From: Actinomycetaceae bacterium
GTDB taxonomy: Bacteria; Actinomycetota; Actinomycetes; Actinomycetales; Actinomycetaceae
Assembly (NCBI GenBank): GCA_030538185.1
Contig: JAUNUK010000001.1
Span: 732,296-796,295 of the forward strand
DNA length: 64,000 nucleotides
Direction of reading: 5' to 3'
This document shows positions 55,601-63,351 of this stretch, piece by piece. A program made the translations under genes and the position numbers. A model generated the notes under the pieces. It did not search any database, was not told the origin of the DNA, and saw only the letters and a program-made list of their open reading frames with translations. Positions within the stretch are counted from its first letter, which is position 1; every line of letters begins with the position of its first letter.

Positions 55601-58043
55601 TGTCGTGTGTTTCTCGAGAGAATTGATCCAAGCCAAGTGCAAGGTAGCGTTCCTTTACCTTGGCAACCGCAATAGTGGAATCAGTGAGGGCAAGCAGTTC
55701 TTCACTGCTCAGGCTGCCGCGAGTTGCGAGGGCGGCAAGCTCGCCTATCCCCAGGTTTTCTGCCACGGCTTCCATGTCGCGTATCGCCACAATCCGAGAG
55801 AGCTCTGCTGTTCCTGCTGCACCGATTCCGGATTCCCATAAGGAGCGTACCTGCAGGTATTTTCCCAAGGGCGTTGAGCCGTGGCTCCAGTTTTCTAAAT
55901 CCTGTAGGCGTGAGGACGCTGCTTCAAGGAGGTCAGCCCAGGCCGAGGCCAGTGAACGCACCTGTGCACCCAGGCCGCCGCCTTCGCGTCCCAAGGTCAC
56001 CATTGAGGTCAGATCGGATAAATGAGTGTCTAGGTCCCTGGCCAACACAATGGCGGTAGTGACAGTATCAGCGTGGTTGTGTAGTTGCGTGGGGGCGTCA
56101 GGTGCAAAGGCTTCCCACCGTGGCAGGCCCAAGACGGGGGTGTGGTTGATGTCGAAGGCTAAAACTTCAGCCTCTTGGCGGATCTTTCCCATTGCCTCAA
56201 GCAATTCGGGGATCTGTGCGGCCGCAACTGGGGAAGATAAATAAGGAAGTAGCTCGTTTCGAATGGATTTCATTCGAAGGTTTCGAGCAAACCAGTTCAG
56301 GTCCGACAGGCGCCTCAACTGCGGCAAAAGATCGAGATCTTTGCCTGCGAGGTAGGCATCCTTTGCTATAGCCATCACCGGAGCGCTTCGGGTGAAGAGG
56401 TCTTGAGCGCGCGACATAAGGGCGTCGATGCCTTCGAGGATTTCTTCTGCTTCCTCAATCGGCAGGGGAGTGGGTTGCCTACCGTAGCCTTTTTCGAGCA
56501 GCTCAAGCCACGTCGCAATGGTTGCCCAGGTCGAAAGTTCAGGGCAAGCCGCAAGTAGGTCGACTACCGCAGGGTGACAGGCATTGACGGCTAAACCTAG
56601 CTCGTGGACAGTGTTTTCGAGCTTTAACTGATCGGTCATTGACGGCCCTATGAGCGACCAGGGGTGCCTCAATAGTGGGAGTTCCAAAGCAGATAAATTA
56701 TTGCTCAGTTCAGTAATGAGGGTTTTGACGCGTTCTTGCGCCTGGAGATCAGAGCCAAGCCCCGGTGGCACCGAGATCTTTTTACTGTAAGAAGCAAGTT
56801 GTGGTGAGAGTTCTTGGGCTAGTTTCAGCTCGTCTTGATAACCAGACCACACAGAAAGCCCCAGCGGACCCTTTTCGTGGATGCGCTGAGGGTACATGTC
56901 GAGTTCTTGGCGTAGCATTTCGAAGCGTTCACGGTGCTGTTTTAATGTGGTCTTCGAGGTGTCAATAGGCTGGTCCCAGGCCGCCAAAAGGGATTTCTTC
57001 ATGACGGTTGTGGAAAAGTTCCTCTGGGTAAGGTCGAGGGCGAGCATTCCGATTGACGCCTGGTTTAATCTTGCCTTGAAACGCTGGGCATCTTGAGGCC
57101 CTGAAACGAGAACCAGGACAGTCTTTCCTGCACCAATATGTGTTGCGACTACATTGGCTGCCACTTGCTGTTTTCCGGTGCCCATCAGTCCATCGACTAT
57201 GATGGAACGCCCTTTTAATGTCTCGTGCACAATCCGCGATTGGCTGGTATCACTAAGCAAAGGCAGGTCCGGATCTGGGGTATCTGGCTTGGTGTCTGAG
57301 AAATCTTTCAGGGGTATGTGCGAGGCGAGCGACGCAACAAAAGGATGCTTTAGCCAGCGTTGCGCATGGGTCAAAAGATCCGCGCGCTGCCTAGTCCGGG
57401 ATGGTTCAATAAGACAAATTTTGATTTCAGGTGAAACCTGCAGTTCGGTGCCCGCAAGCTCCTTGTCCAGAGCGTCTAAAATCTTTTCGATATCGACGGT
57501 GGGGCCAGACATAGGCGGCTTAGACAATTGGGGAATCGTCCGCTTGTACTCAGAACTCAAATAGCTCACTAACTGTGGGTTGATTCGCAAGGATGCCCCT
57601 GGCCGAGGGCGGATCCGTACAATCTGTGCAGCTATGTCCTTGGAAACTTCCATCACAACAGGTAGGGATAGAACAGGGGCTGATAATGGATGTGCGCCCT
57701 CACCGATGACAAATCCGAAGGCACATTCGAGATACTCCAAGCCATCTTTTAACCACAGATCACGGCCCGTATGCGTCAGAGCCCTAGCGGCCTCCACAAG
57801 TGAGGCACCAGAGCTTGTGCGTGCACGGAAAATAGCGGGGTCAGGTATGGTCGAAAGGGTCATCCCTCCCGAGAGAAGAGTCGCAAGCAAATCAGTGGTT
57901 GAACGTGTCGTGATGTCGATGCTGATGGATTCTCCCACCACCCCCAATGCACCGACGCCTGGAACGACAGGCAGCAATCCTTCTAGCCAGGCTTGTGGCA
58001 GAGCTGGTGTGGTTTCTGCGGAGATGCTGCTTGGTTCAGCCAT
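52653..58043 (-). CDS. Giant DUF4011/helicase/Vsr-like/DUF3320-type protein, degenerate motifs
   Basis: This protein of about 1,796 residues has the plan of the large superfamily 1 helicase proteins with DUF4011 and DUF3320 (Hhe-like). An N-terminal DUF4011-like region (about 90-125, LEYLECAFGFVIGEG...APVLSLPV) is followed by a helicase core with a P-loop-like GLMGTGKQ (near 284) and a long coiled insert. Next come LASPETVARYL and a Walker B position reading VLDAHC (near 908) where relatives have DEAS. A Vsr-like nuclease region (near 1180-1250) and a Pro/Glu-rich linker (about 1500-1615) precede the DUF3320-like end. The Walker B acid and the nuclease signature are lost, so it may be non-catalytic. 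The ATG at 58043 follows AGGAAGG. Confidence 0.75.
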   Translation of the reverse strand: MAEPSSISAETTPALPQAWLEGLLPVVPGVGALGVVGESISIDITTRSTTDLLATLLSGGMTLSTIPDPAIFRARTSSGASLVEAARALTHTGRDLWLKDGLEYLECAFGFVIGEGAHPLSAPVLSLPVVMEVSKDIAAQIVRIRPRPGASLRINPQLVSYLSSEYKRTIPQLSKPPMSGPTVDIEKILDALDKELAGTELQVSPEIKICLIEPSRTRQRADLLTHAQRWLKHPFVASLASHIPLKDFSDTKPDTPDPDLPLLSDTSQSRIVHETLKGRSIIVDGLMGTGKQQVAANVVATHIGAGKTVLVLVSGPQDAQRFKARLNQASIGMLALDLTQRNFSTTVMKKSLLAAWDQPIDTSKTTLKQHRERFEMLRQELDMYPQRIHEKGPLGLSVWSGYQDELKLAQELSPQLASYSKKISVPPGLGSDLQAQERVKTLITELSNNLSALELPLLRHPWSLIGPSMTDQLKLENTVHELGLAVNACHPAVVDLLAACPELSTWATIATWLELLEKGYGRQPTPLPIEEAEEILEGIDALMSRAQDLFTRSAPVMAIAKDAYLAGKDLDLLPQLRRLSDLNWFARNLRMKSIRNELLPYLSSPVAAAQIPELLEAMGKIRQEAEVLAFDINHTPVLGLPRWEAFAPDAPTQLHNHADTVTTAIVLARDLDTHLSDLTSMVTLGREGGGLGAQVRSLASAWADLLEAASSRLQDLENWSHGSTPLGKYLQVRSLWESGIGAAGTAELSRIVAIRDMEAVAENLGIGELAALATRGSLSSEELLALTDSTIAVAKVKERYLALGLDQFSRETHDSTVEKFRLADEELRLLVSRNLAWQASQGGMQRISKEESAQLAKQLRSPGGTPTSLFKTDGKAVLARTPCVLASPETVARYLPAATDLFDVTIVLDAHCLPTRDCVPAIGRGKSTLLFGDSAQDMQLDSATLTSVLSSARACSVPCHTLTRNYSSHSKQLVDALTQCIDNPQLDSYPNPPETRKKAITVGILERSATAEFSYPELEQVPWHERDLLPADLSTIPPGALEEIVELIPKIQQRFPSSSLGVLTWHASSARQISQALHSTGFLLSPEAHAPRGRFDESFVISDLAHATGLMRDIILVVLAPLPHPQDTFTGGQKPVIDALITTAHSHARQRIHVMSLPLDSLDSDSAVRTWVNRLRSSQTPAAGSTEETPDTSGNIYRGLLAEHLQRAGLQTLCGVGTGPTAVDIAVRADEDARWVAVTLDDPNWAQIQGTRNRELGTTDILTNTMGWAGTDHIWLAQWINEPAEAIRHVVSTTLDIAYPSGWAPGSVLAVDRTLPNLSQRMGAGITYAVADLATTDDASTEPPAEPSEAPFAPPPPRETIKVTGHAVISTPQKRQAQILNDPQGALPVFTPPIFDVQSAEGLTVGSASSSRYRGEDAQADYAPVDGSLGDLLGVEAANWIQDLETVLGKDRVEPTASVTHSSPSDFEPIIGAGLPQVPELLARMDELSEASSSHTTPPAPEAKPIIRAHELSIPLPTVQTPPVQTPPVEESRTPLQRPENAEQAHNVPAPQATEDTEEAPPTEDVQPMPPQQESPPPAQVAPEEAPLPAPPPPSENLVERARSGAVSAGITPLPPKAVPTQVVGTKDMLDHLEEPEIASLMRSTLEAVLQSEGPTSTERLCKITAELFGIQRLHAKRSAALLEVLPSRHTVVRNSEGEFIWPGDVAAENFHVFRTHSTYAPRPATAITSEELANCVMWALDAVGDIDEDQLVDLVPELLDMSTVRTALRARIKTVLNNAISAGEIARVNDVYRLQ

Positions 58044-58148
58044 GCACCTTCCTTTCACTGAGTACGCTAGTCTTCAGCATACCGGGAGCGCGCCCACAAG
58101 ATATCGAGGCATGCTCTCGAGGCGAAGATCGTCTCTTAGGATAGTTAG

Positions 58149-58907
58149 GTGAAGAAGAAGACGCGAGGTCGGAGGCAGCGAGCGGCGCGTCGCCCTGTCC
58201 AAAGGTTTATTATTATCGTCCTTGCAATCGCCTTAGGCCTCATTTCGACCCTAGCTATTCGATATTTATCTCAGCTTGAGCACAGCTACCCGCGCAGCGA
58301 ACTAATAGGGCAGTTGGAAAAAAATCAGGGCGGTATTGAAGATCTGACCCGTAAGAACGACGCCCTGCAAACGTCAATTGAGGCTGCCCAAAAGAATGTC
58401 CTGGGCGATCACTTGGACCCTCAAGGGGAAGAAAGTGATGTGGATAGGGCTGGGATGACCGCTTTACAGGGGCCAGGAGTGATCATTGCACTGGATAATC
58501 CGCGCGACGATGGAGACGTGAAAAATGCTGGCAATTATCGAGTGACAGATATGGATATTCGCCAACTTGTGAATGTTTTATGGCAAGGGGGCGCCAGGGG
58601 AGTGGCGATAAATGACATTCGTCTTTCTTCGACCGCAACAGTGAGGTCTGCAGGCGAGGCAATCTTAGTTGACTTGACACCTTTGACCCCACCATACGAG
58701 GTGAAGGCCGTTGGCGAAGCAGACAACCTCGGTGTGGCACTGACGCGCTCCTCGATTAATGCAAGACTTACAACGTTAATCAGTGCTTTTGGTATGACTT
58801 ACCAGGTATCAACTTCTGATGAACTTTCGATTCCGCAAGCCACACCTTCCCAGATTGAATACGCCTCCAGCGAGGTACGTGAAGAACCTGTTACTAAGGA
58901 GGGCTAG
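58149..58907 (+). CDS. DUF881 family membrane protein (first copy)
   Basis: This 252-residue protein starts with a very basic N-terminus, has one transmembrane helix (about 19-41), a coiled-coil segment (about 50-85) and the extracytoplasmic DUF881 domain (GPGVIIALDNP, LVNVLWQGGARGVAINDIRLS). In actinobacteria it forms a conserved trio with Sbp and a second DUF881 protein, often near division genes. The molecular role is not known. GTG at 58149 is the start. It is divergent from the giant gene with about 105 bases between. Confidence 0.88.
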   Translation: MKKKTRGRRQRAARRPVQRFIIIVLAIALGLISTLAIRYLSQLEHSYPRSELIGQLEKNQGGIEDLTRKNDALQTSIEAAQKNVLGDHLDPQGEESDVDRAGMTALQGPGVIIALDNPRDDGDVKNAGNYRVTDMDIRQLVNVLWQGGARGVAINDIRLSSTATVRSAGEAILVDLTPLTPPYEVKAVGEADNLGVALTRSSINARLTTLISAFGMTYQVSTSDELSIPQATPSQIEYASSEVREEPVTKEG

Positions 58908-58964
58908 AATCAAGGCTGCGAACTCAAGCAAAACACATGCGAAGTTGAGGGAGGGAGAGAAACG

Positions 58965-59297
58965 ATGTTTGCGATCCTCGGGCTAGTGATCGGGATTGTT
59001 CTCGGTCTTTTTCTCGATCTGACCTTGCCGATTTTCCTCATCCCGTACCTTCCGGTTGCGGTTGTGGCGGCTATGGACGCTTTATTGGGCGCGGCTCGAT
59101 CCTTCCTCGACAAAACCTACTCGGATCGTATTTTTATTACCTCCTTCCTGTTTAATGTGACCGTCGCTGGTTGCCTAGTGTTTTTGGGTGATCAATTGGG
59201 GGTGGGATCGCAGATGACGACGGCTGTGGTCGTGGTCCTTGGGATCAGAATCTTCTCCAACACTGCAGCTATCCGGCGCAAAGTTTTCAAGGCATAG
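58965..59297 (+). CDS. sbp: Small basic protein, DUF1290 family
   Basis: This 110-residue membrane protein has three hydrophobic segments (about 2-20, 22-45, 58-95) with PIFLIPYLPVAVVAAMDALLGAARS, the Sbp signature. It lies between two DUF881 genes, the invariant actinobacterial order. A gene of this family sits in the Bacillus division cluster, so an envelope or division role is suspected. The next start lies two bases after its stop. Confidence 0.93.
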   Translation: MFAILGLVIGIVLGLFLDLTLPIFLIPYLPVAVVAAMDALLGAARSFLDKTYSDRIFITSFLFNVTVAGCLVFLGDQLGVGSQMTTAVVVVLGIRIFSNTAAIRRKVFKA

Positions 59298-59298
59298 G

Positions 59299-60048
59299 AT
59301 GAAACAGACAGTTGAGGACATTCAGGACCCACCAACACAAGAGGGTACAGAAGAACACTCAGAGTGGTCGTGGCGATCGGCCATTTCTGCCCTTTTGAAG
59401 GCGCGCATCTCTTTTGGGCAAATCGCGGTGTTCGCGTTGTGTGTGTTGCTGGGCTTCGGTTTGGTTGGACAGTTTAAGCATCGACAAGCCGATCCTTATG
59501 CGGGCATGAGGCAGGCCGATTTGGTTCAACTACTGGACCAGATGACACAGCGTTCGCAGGATCTGGAACGTAGAAGCTATGAACTTCAAGACGAATTGGA
59601 TGCTTTAGAGTCTTCGGCATCTTCTCAGGAGGCCGCAGCCCAGGCGGCACAAAAGCGCAGAGAGACTGCCCAGATTTTGGCAGGCTCAGTTCCGGTGCGC
59701 GGTCCTGGGTTGACCTTAACCATCGACGATCAAGACTCTGCCCTCACAGTGGAGACGATGGTCAATGTGCTCGGTGAGTTTCGTAACGCAGGGGCTGAAG
59801 CGATGGAGATTAATGGCAAGCGCCTAAACATGTCGACTTGGTTTGGTGGCGGGAAAAACAAGCCCATAGAGATAGACTCCCAACCTGTCACGCCGCCCTA
59901 CATTTGGAAAGCTATCGGGGATTCGCACACAATGAACATCGCTTTGGGAATACCTGGGGGAGCCTTAGCCCAATTGCGCACGGCAGGAACTGTGGTGGAT
60001 GTGGAATTACACGAAGTCGTTGAGATCAATTCCATCAAGGAGCAATAA
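59299..60048 (+). CDS. DUF881 family membrane protein (second copy)
   Basis: This 249-residue protein has an acidic N-terminus of about 40 residues, one transmembrane helix (about 43-62), a long coiled coil (about 78-130) and the DUF881 domain (GPGLTLTIDD, MVNVLGEFRNAGAEAMEINGKRL). The ATG at 59299 is two bases after sbp; earlier in-frame starts lie within sbp. It is probably a partner of the first copy in one membrane complex. Confidence 0.9.
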   Translation: MKQTVEDIQDPPTQEGTEEHSEWSWRSAISALLKARISFGQIAVFALCVLLGFGLVGQFKHRQADPYAGMRQADLVQLLDQMTQRSQDLERRSYELQDELDALESSASSQEAAAQAAQKRRETAQILAGSVPVRGPGLTLTIDDQDSALTVETMVNVLGEFRNAGAEAMEINGKRLNMSTWFGGGKNKPIEIDSQPVTPPYIWKAIGDSHTMNIALGIPGGALAQLRTAGTVVDVELHEVVEINSIKEQ

Positions 60049-60112
60049 TTTTGTGCCCCTGGCGTAAGCTAGTGAAGGTAACGAGAGGGTCACAGGAAGG
60101 ACTCGTAGGCAA

Positions 60113-60553
60113 ATGGTTGACAATACTGCGGACGCAGCAGCAACAGCAGTTTTTGGTGCTGGGGTTCAGGAAAGTGATGCCGCTGCTACAGCCTTGCCTT
60201 TATCTCGCGTGGATCAAGAAGCCGTTGCCGCATTGCCCCCTGGCTCTGCTCTACTGATTGTCCAGCGCGGCCCAAATGCTGGCTCGCGCTTCCTCTTAGA
60301 CACTCCTCGCACTTCAGTGGGGCGCCACCCTGGTTCCGATATTTTTTTTGACGATGTCACAGTTTCGCGTAAACACTGTGAATTCTTGGCCTCTGAGGGC
60401 GGTGAAGGCTACTCGGTCAGGGATGCCGGCTCTCTCAACGGCACCTATGTGAATCGAGACCGCATTGACCACATCGATCTCAAGGCAGGCGATGAGGTCC
60501 AGGTTGGAAAGTATCGGCTGACCTATCACCCTAGCCCCGCTCAAAACGCATGA
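60113..60553 (+). CDS. garA: FHA-domain protein GarA/OdhI type
   Basis: This 146-residue regulator binds and inhibits 2-oxoglutarate dehydrogenase and related enzymes when unphosphorylated, and is switched off by Ser/Thr kinases. The FHA core shows GRHPGSD (70-76), SRKH (85-88) and SLNGTYVN. The N-terminal TAVF (Thr11) matches the kinase-target ETTSVF-like segment of GarA, though with fewer flanking acidic residues. It overlaps ftsR by four bases. Confidence 0.92.
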   Translation: MVDNTADAAATAVFGAGVQESDAAATALPLSRVDQEAVAALPPGSALLIVQRGPNAGSRFLLDTPRTSVGRHPGSDIFFDDVTVSRKHCEFLASEGGEGYSVRDAGSLNGTYVNRDRIDHIDLKAGDEVQVGKYRLTYHPSPAQNA

Positions 60554-61314
60554 GTCCAGCATTGGATAGAAGTCATATGGGGACTTCAGCGCGCAAAAAG
60601 ACGGTGGAGGTCACACCTTGGCCCCGGGGGGTATCCCGCGAACCTGTGATGAGCATCGGACAGGTCGTCGCTTTGGTGAAGAAGGAGTTCCCTGCCTTAA
60701 CCGTGTCGAAGGTGCGCTTCATTGAAGATAAGGGCATCGTGAGCCCAGCCAGGACAAGTTCTGGTTACCGCAGTTATTCGCGTGCAGATATTGAAAGAAT
60801 TCGTTTTTCCTTGGCCGCTCAGAGGGATTCCTACATGCCCTGGGCCAAGATCATTCAAGAATTACAGGCCATGGACGAGGGGTTTGAACCTGTCATCGAA
60901 AGGCGGGCACGCATTGTCGCTGCAGATGGCAAGGTTCGTGAGCCGAGGGCGGATGCGCGAATTACTGTGCGAGAACTTCTGGATCTCACGGGTGCCAGTA
61001 AGGAAGAAATCGACGAGATGATTCATGCCGGCCTTTTGGTTGCGGATGTTTCAGGGCGTTTTTCGGGCTCATCCGTGGCGATAGTTCGTCACTGTATGAC
61101 CTTGAGTGCCAATGGTGTCATGCCTAGGCATTTGAGGACCTTGCGTTCTTTGGCAGAAAGATCCGTGGATGTCATCGATGCAGTGGTAGCACCTGTTCGC
61201 GCCAAGGGGGGAGTGGATGCCGAACGGGCGCATGCCCAGATTTCCGACCTGGCAGAAGAGCTTGCACAGTTAGCGACTAACCTGATTAGAAACAGTGTCC
61301 AACAGTTAAGATAA
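60550..61314 (+). CDS. ftsR: MerR family regulator FtsR
   Basis: This 254-residue protein has a MerR-type HTH at about 34-105 (MSIGQVVALVKKEFPALTVSKVRFIEDKG split, then SSGYRSYSRADIERIR). A dimerisation region and a second helical domain follow. Its match and place after garA identify it as the FtsR (Rv1828) type, an activator of ftsZ in Corynebacterium glutamicum. ATG at 60550 overlaps the garA stop. Confidence 0.88.
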   Translation: MSPALDRSHMGTSARKKTVEVTPWPRGVSREPVMSIGQVVALVKKEFPALTVSKVRFIEDKGIVSPARTSSGYRSYSRADIERIRFSLAAQRDSYMPWAKIIQELQAMDEGFEPVIERRARIVAADGKVREPRADARITVRELLDLTGASKEEIDEMIHAGLLVADVSGRFSGSSVAIVRHCMTLSANGVMPRHLRTLRSLAERSVDVIDAVVAPVRAKGGVDAERAHAQISDLAEELAQLATNLIRNSVQQLR

Positions 61315-61320
61315 CTTTCA

Positions 61321-61347
61321 ACCTCAAGTTAAGGTTAAGACTTTGAG
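61321..61347. promoter_or_regulatory. MerR-like half-site in front of the second MerR gene
   Basis: ACCTCAAGTT matches the classic MerR-family half-site. An imperfect partner ACTTTGAG follows 10 bases later. It may be an operator for one of the two flanking MerR proteins. A copy of CCGAGGGCG (61371-61379) lies just downstream. Confidence 0.35.
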
Positions 61348-61431
61348 AAAACCGGCGGTGTGTCGTTGACCCGAGGGCGTCTTGGCAATACCGTGGTCAT
61401 ATAAGGAACCCATCCGCCACAGGAGTCACAA

Positions 61432-61995
61432 GTGTTGAATAGCAATCCGGTGAATGTTAACGCCGCAAGTACCCAAGGCATGCTCTTTGGCGACGTTTTG
61501 GCGTCTATTGACCACGAGACCGGATACAGGGGACCTATTGCATGTAAGGCAGCAGGTATTACCTACCGCCAGCTTGACTACTGGGCACGCACTGGATTGG
61601 TTGAACCATCGATACGCGGCGCGGTGGGCTCCGGCTCACAAAGACTGTATTCCTTCCGGGACATCTTGGTTTTGAAGGTGGTCAAACGTTTACTGGATAC
61701 AGGGGTTTCTTTACAACAAATTCGTAGCGCAATAGAGGTCTTGGCTGATCGCGGGATTGACGACATGGCCTCTATTACCTTGATGTCCGATGGTGCCTCC
61801 GTCTACCAATGCACATCTGCAGATGAAGTCATCGATCTGGTGCAAGGTGGTCAGGGCGTCTTTGGTATAGCCGTTGGGCGCGTATGGCGTGAGATTGAGG
61901 GCACCTTAGCTCAGCTTCCAACCCAGGGCAGCGATGACGTCCAAATTGTGGAAGATGAATTAGCAAAACGTCGTACTAAACGTAACGCGGGCTAA
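61432..61995 (+). CDS. MerR family transcriptional regulator (Rv1830 type)
   Basis: This 187-residue regulator has the HTH at about 35-105 (GITYRQLDYWARTGLVEPS, GSQRLYSFRDILVLKVVKRLLDTG split). A short domain ending in basic residues follows. It corresponds to the second MerR gene of the garA cluster in mycobacteria. The DUF151 gene normally between the two MerR genes is absent. Start is GTG at 61432 with AGGAG upstream. Targets are unknown. Confidence 0.87.
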   Translation: MLNSNPVNVNAASTQGMLFGDVLASIDHETGYRGPIACKAAGITYRQLDYWARTGLVEPSIRGAVGSGSQRLYSFRDILVLKVVKRLLDTGVSLQQIRSAIEVLADRGIDDMASITLMSDGASVYQCTSADEVIDLVQGGQGVFGIAVGRVWREIEGTLAQLPTQGSDDVQIVEDELAKRRTKRNAG

Positions 61996-62146
61996 GGCTC
62001 ATTAATTAGCTATTCACCAATAGGCACTGTGCCAATCCTCTAAGCGTCGGGGGTCTTCTTCGTCCTCGGAATCAAATCTGGCTCTTCTGTAAAACCGGGG
62101 CATACCTATGTTTCCTTGGGGAATGACCAGGTAACCCTATTTTGAC

Positions 62147-62160
62147 ATAATGTACATTAT
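62147..62160. promoter_or_regulatory. Perfect 14-bp palindrome upstream of rbpA
   Basis: ATAATGTACATTAT lies about 100 bp before rbpA and overlaps the last base of a TTGACA box (62142-62147). It is a candidate operator in the 265-bp gap between the MerR gene and rbpA. The rest of the gap shows nothing recognisable. Confidence 0.45.
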
Positions 62161-62260
62161 CGGATCGGGCTTGATGTGGCCTTCAAGAATTCGCCCCCTG
62201 TAGGGCTAGGCTCTGAATATCAGCTAAACTTATTCACCGGGTTACTAGAGAGGAAACTAC

Positions 62261-62611
62261 ATGGCTGATCGCGCGCTTCGTGGGATGCGTATGGGCTCAA
62301 ATTCTTTGGAGTCCGAAGAAGGCGTCGTTTTTGTAGAACGTCAAGGTGTTTCTTTCACGTGTCCTAATGGCGACCGTTTCGAGATCCCTTTTGCCCTGGA
62401 TGCAGAATTACCCTTTGAATGGGAATGCCCGATTTGTTCAGCCATTGCCCAGCGTGATGGTGGCCTTGATGAAGAAGAAGACAAGCCGCTAAAGCCACAA
62501 AGAACTCATTGGGATATGTTGCTAGAACGCCGCAATGTCGACGAACTTCAAGTCCTTTTAGACGAACGATTGGACCTGTTGCGTTCGGGGCGCCTGCGTC
62601 GAACATTTTGA
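62261..62611 (+). CDS. rbpA: RNA polymerase-binding protein RbpA
   Basis: This 116-residue actinobacterial transcription factor binds the principal sigma factor and stabilises the open complex. Typical parts are MADRALRGMRMG, a central zinc-type fold (FTCPNGDRFEIPFA...FEWECPICS, broken here) and the basic sigma-interaction end (RTHWDMLLERRNVDELQVLL shortened). The last 64 bases overlap the end of the convergent ppm1 gene. Confidence 0.95.
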   Translation: MADRALRGMRMGSNSLESEEGVVFVERQGVSFTCPNGDRFEIPFALDAELPFEWECPICSAIAQRDGGLDEEEDKPLKPQRTHWDMLLERRNVDELQVLLDERLDLLRSGRLRRTF

Positions 62612-63351
62612 GCCGTATTCCCTGATAGGAACGGTTTTAAGCGCTCGTTTATTGCCCATCGCGCCACGGAAACGAAGGCCTCTCGAATAATCGAGCCACT
62701 CATCTTGGATGTGCCAATATGCCGCTCTGAAAAGGTGGTTGGAACCTCGTGGACGCGCGCATTTCTCTGCCAAGCCTTCCAGGTCATTTCTATCTGAAAG
62801 CCGTACCCTTTGGATTCAATGCGATCTAGTGGCATCTTTTTTAAGAAATCCACCTTGTACACGCGGAAGCCTGCTGTCACATCGGTCAATGGCATTCCCA
62901 ACGCGAAACGGATATAGAGATTCCCGCCGCGCGAGAGTAGCTGACGCCTTTTACTCCAGCCCTTTACTTGCCCACCGGGCAACCACCTTGCCCCAATAAC
63001 CAGATCAGGCTTCTTGGTGCCCAGGGCTGCTGTCAAAAGCCGTGGCAACTGTTCAGGTGCGTGAGAACCATCCGCATCCATCTCAACTACGTGAGAGTAA
63101 TGCCGTTCCATAGCCCAGGCGAAACCTGCCAAATACGCAGGTCCCAGGCCTTCTTTTTGAGTTCTGTGGAGGACATGGATACGGGGATCGTCCCTGGACA
63201 TTCCCTCTGCCAACTCCCCCGTGCCATCGGGACTATTGTCGTCAACAACTAAGACGTGGATATCTCGCACTGCGTCGAAAAGGCGCTTGAGTATAAGAGG
63301 AAGCGACTCCACTTCGTTGTACGTGGGGATAATCACCAAAACCTCAGACAT
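62548..63351 (-). CDS. ppm1: Polyprenol monophosphomannose synthase
   Basis: This 267-residue GT2 glycosyltransferase transfers mannose from GDP-mannose to polyprenyl phosphate, the donor for lipoglycans and protein O-mannosylation. Motifs are PTYNEVESLP, DDNSPDGTG (37-45) and EMDADGSH, with a basic C-terminal tail. In mycobacteria it is fused to Lnt; here lnt is a separate gene overlapping by eight bases. Its 3' end overlaps rbpA by 64 bases on the opposite strand. Confidence 0.93.
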   Translation of the reverse strand: MSEVLVIIPTYNEVESLPLILKRLFDAVRDIHVLVVDDNSPDGTGELAEGMSRDDPRIHVLHRTQKEGLGPAYLAGFAWAMERHYSHVVEMDADGSHAPEQLPRLLTAALGTKKPDLVIGARWLPGGQVKGWSKRRQLLSRGGNLYIRFALGMPLTDVTAGFRVYKVDFLKKMPLDRIESKGYGFQIEMTWKAWQRNARVHEVPTTFSERHIGTSKMSGSIIREAFVSVARWAINERLKPFLSGNTAQNVRRRRPERNRSNRSSKRT

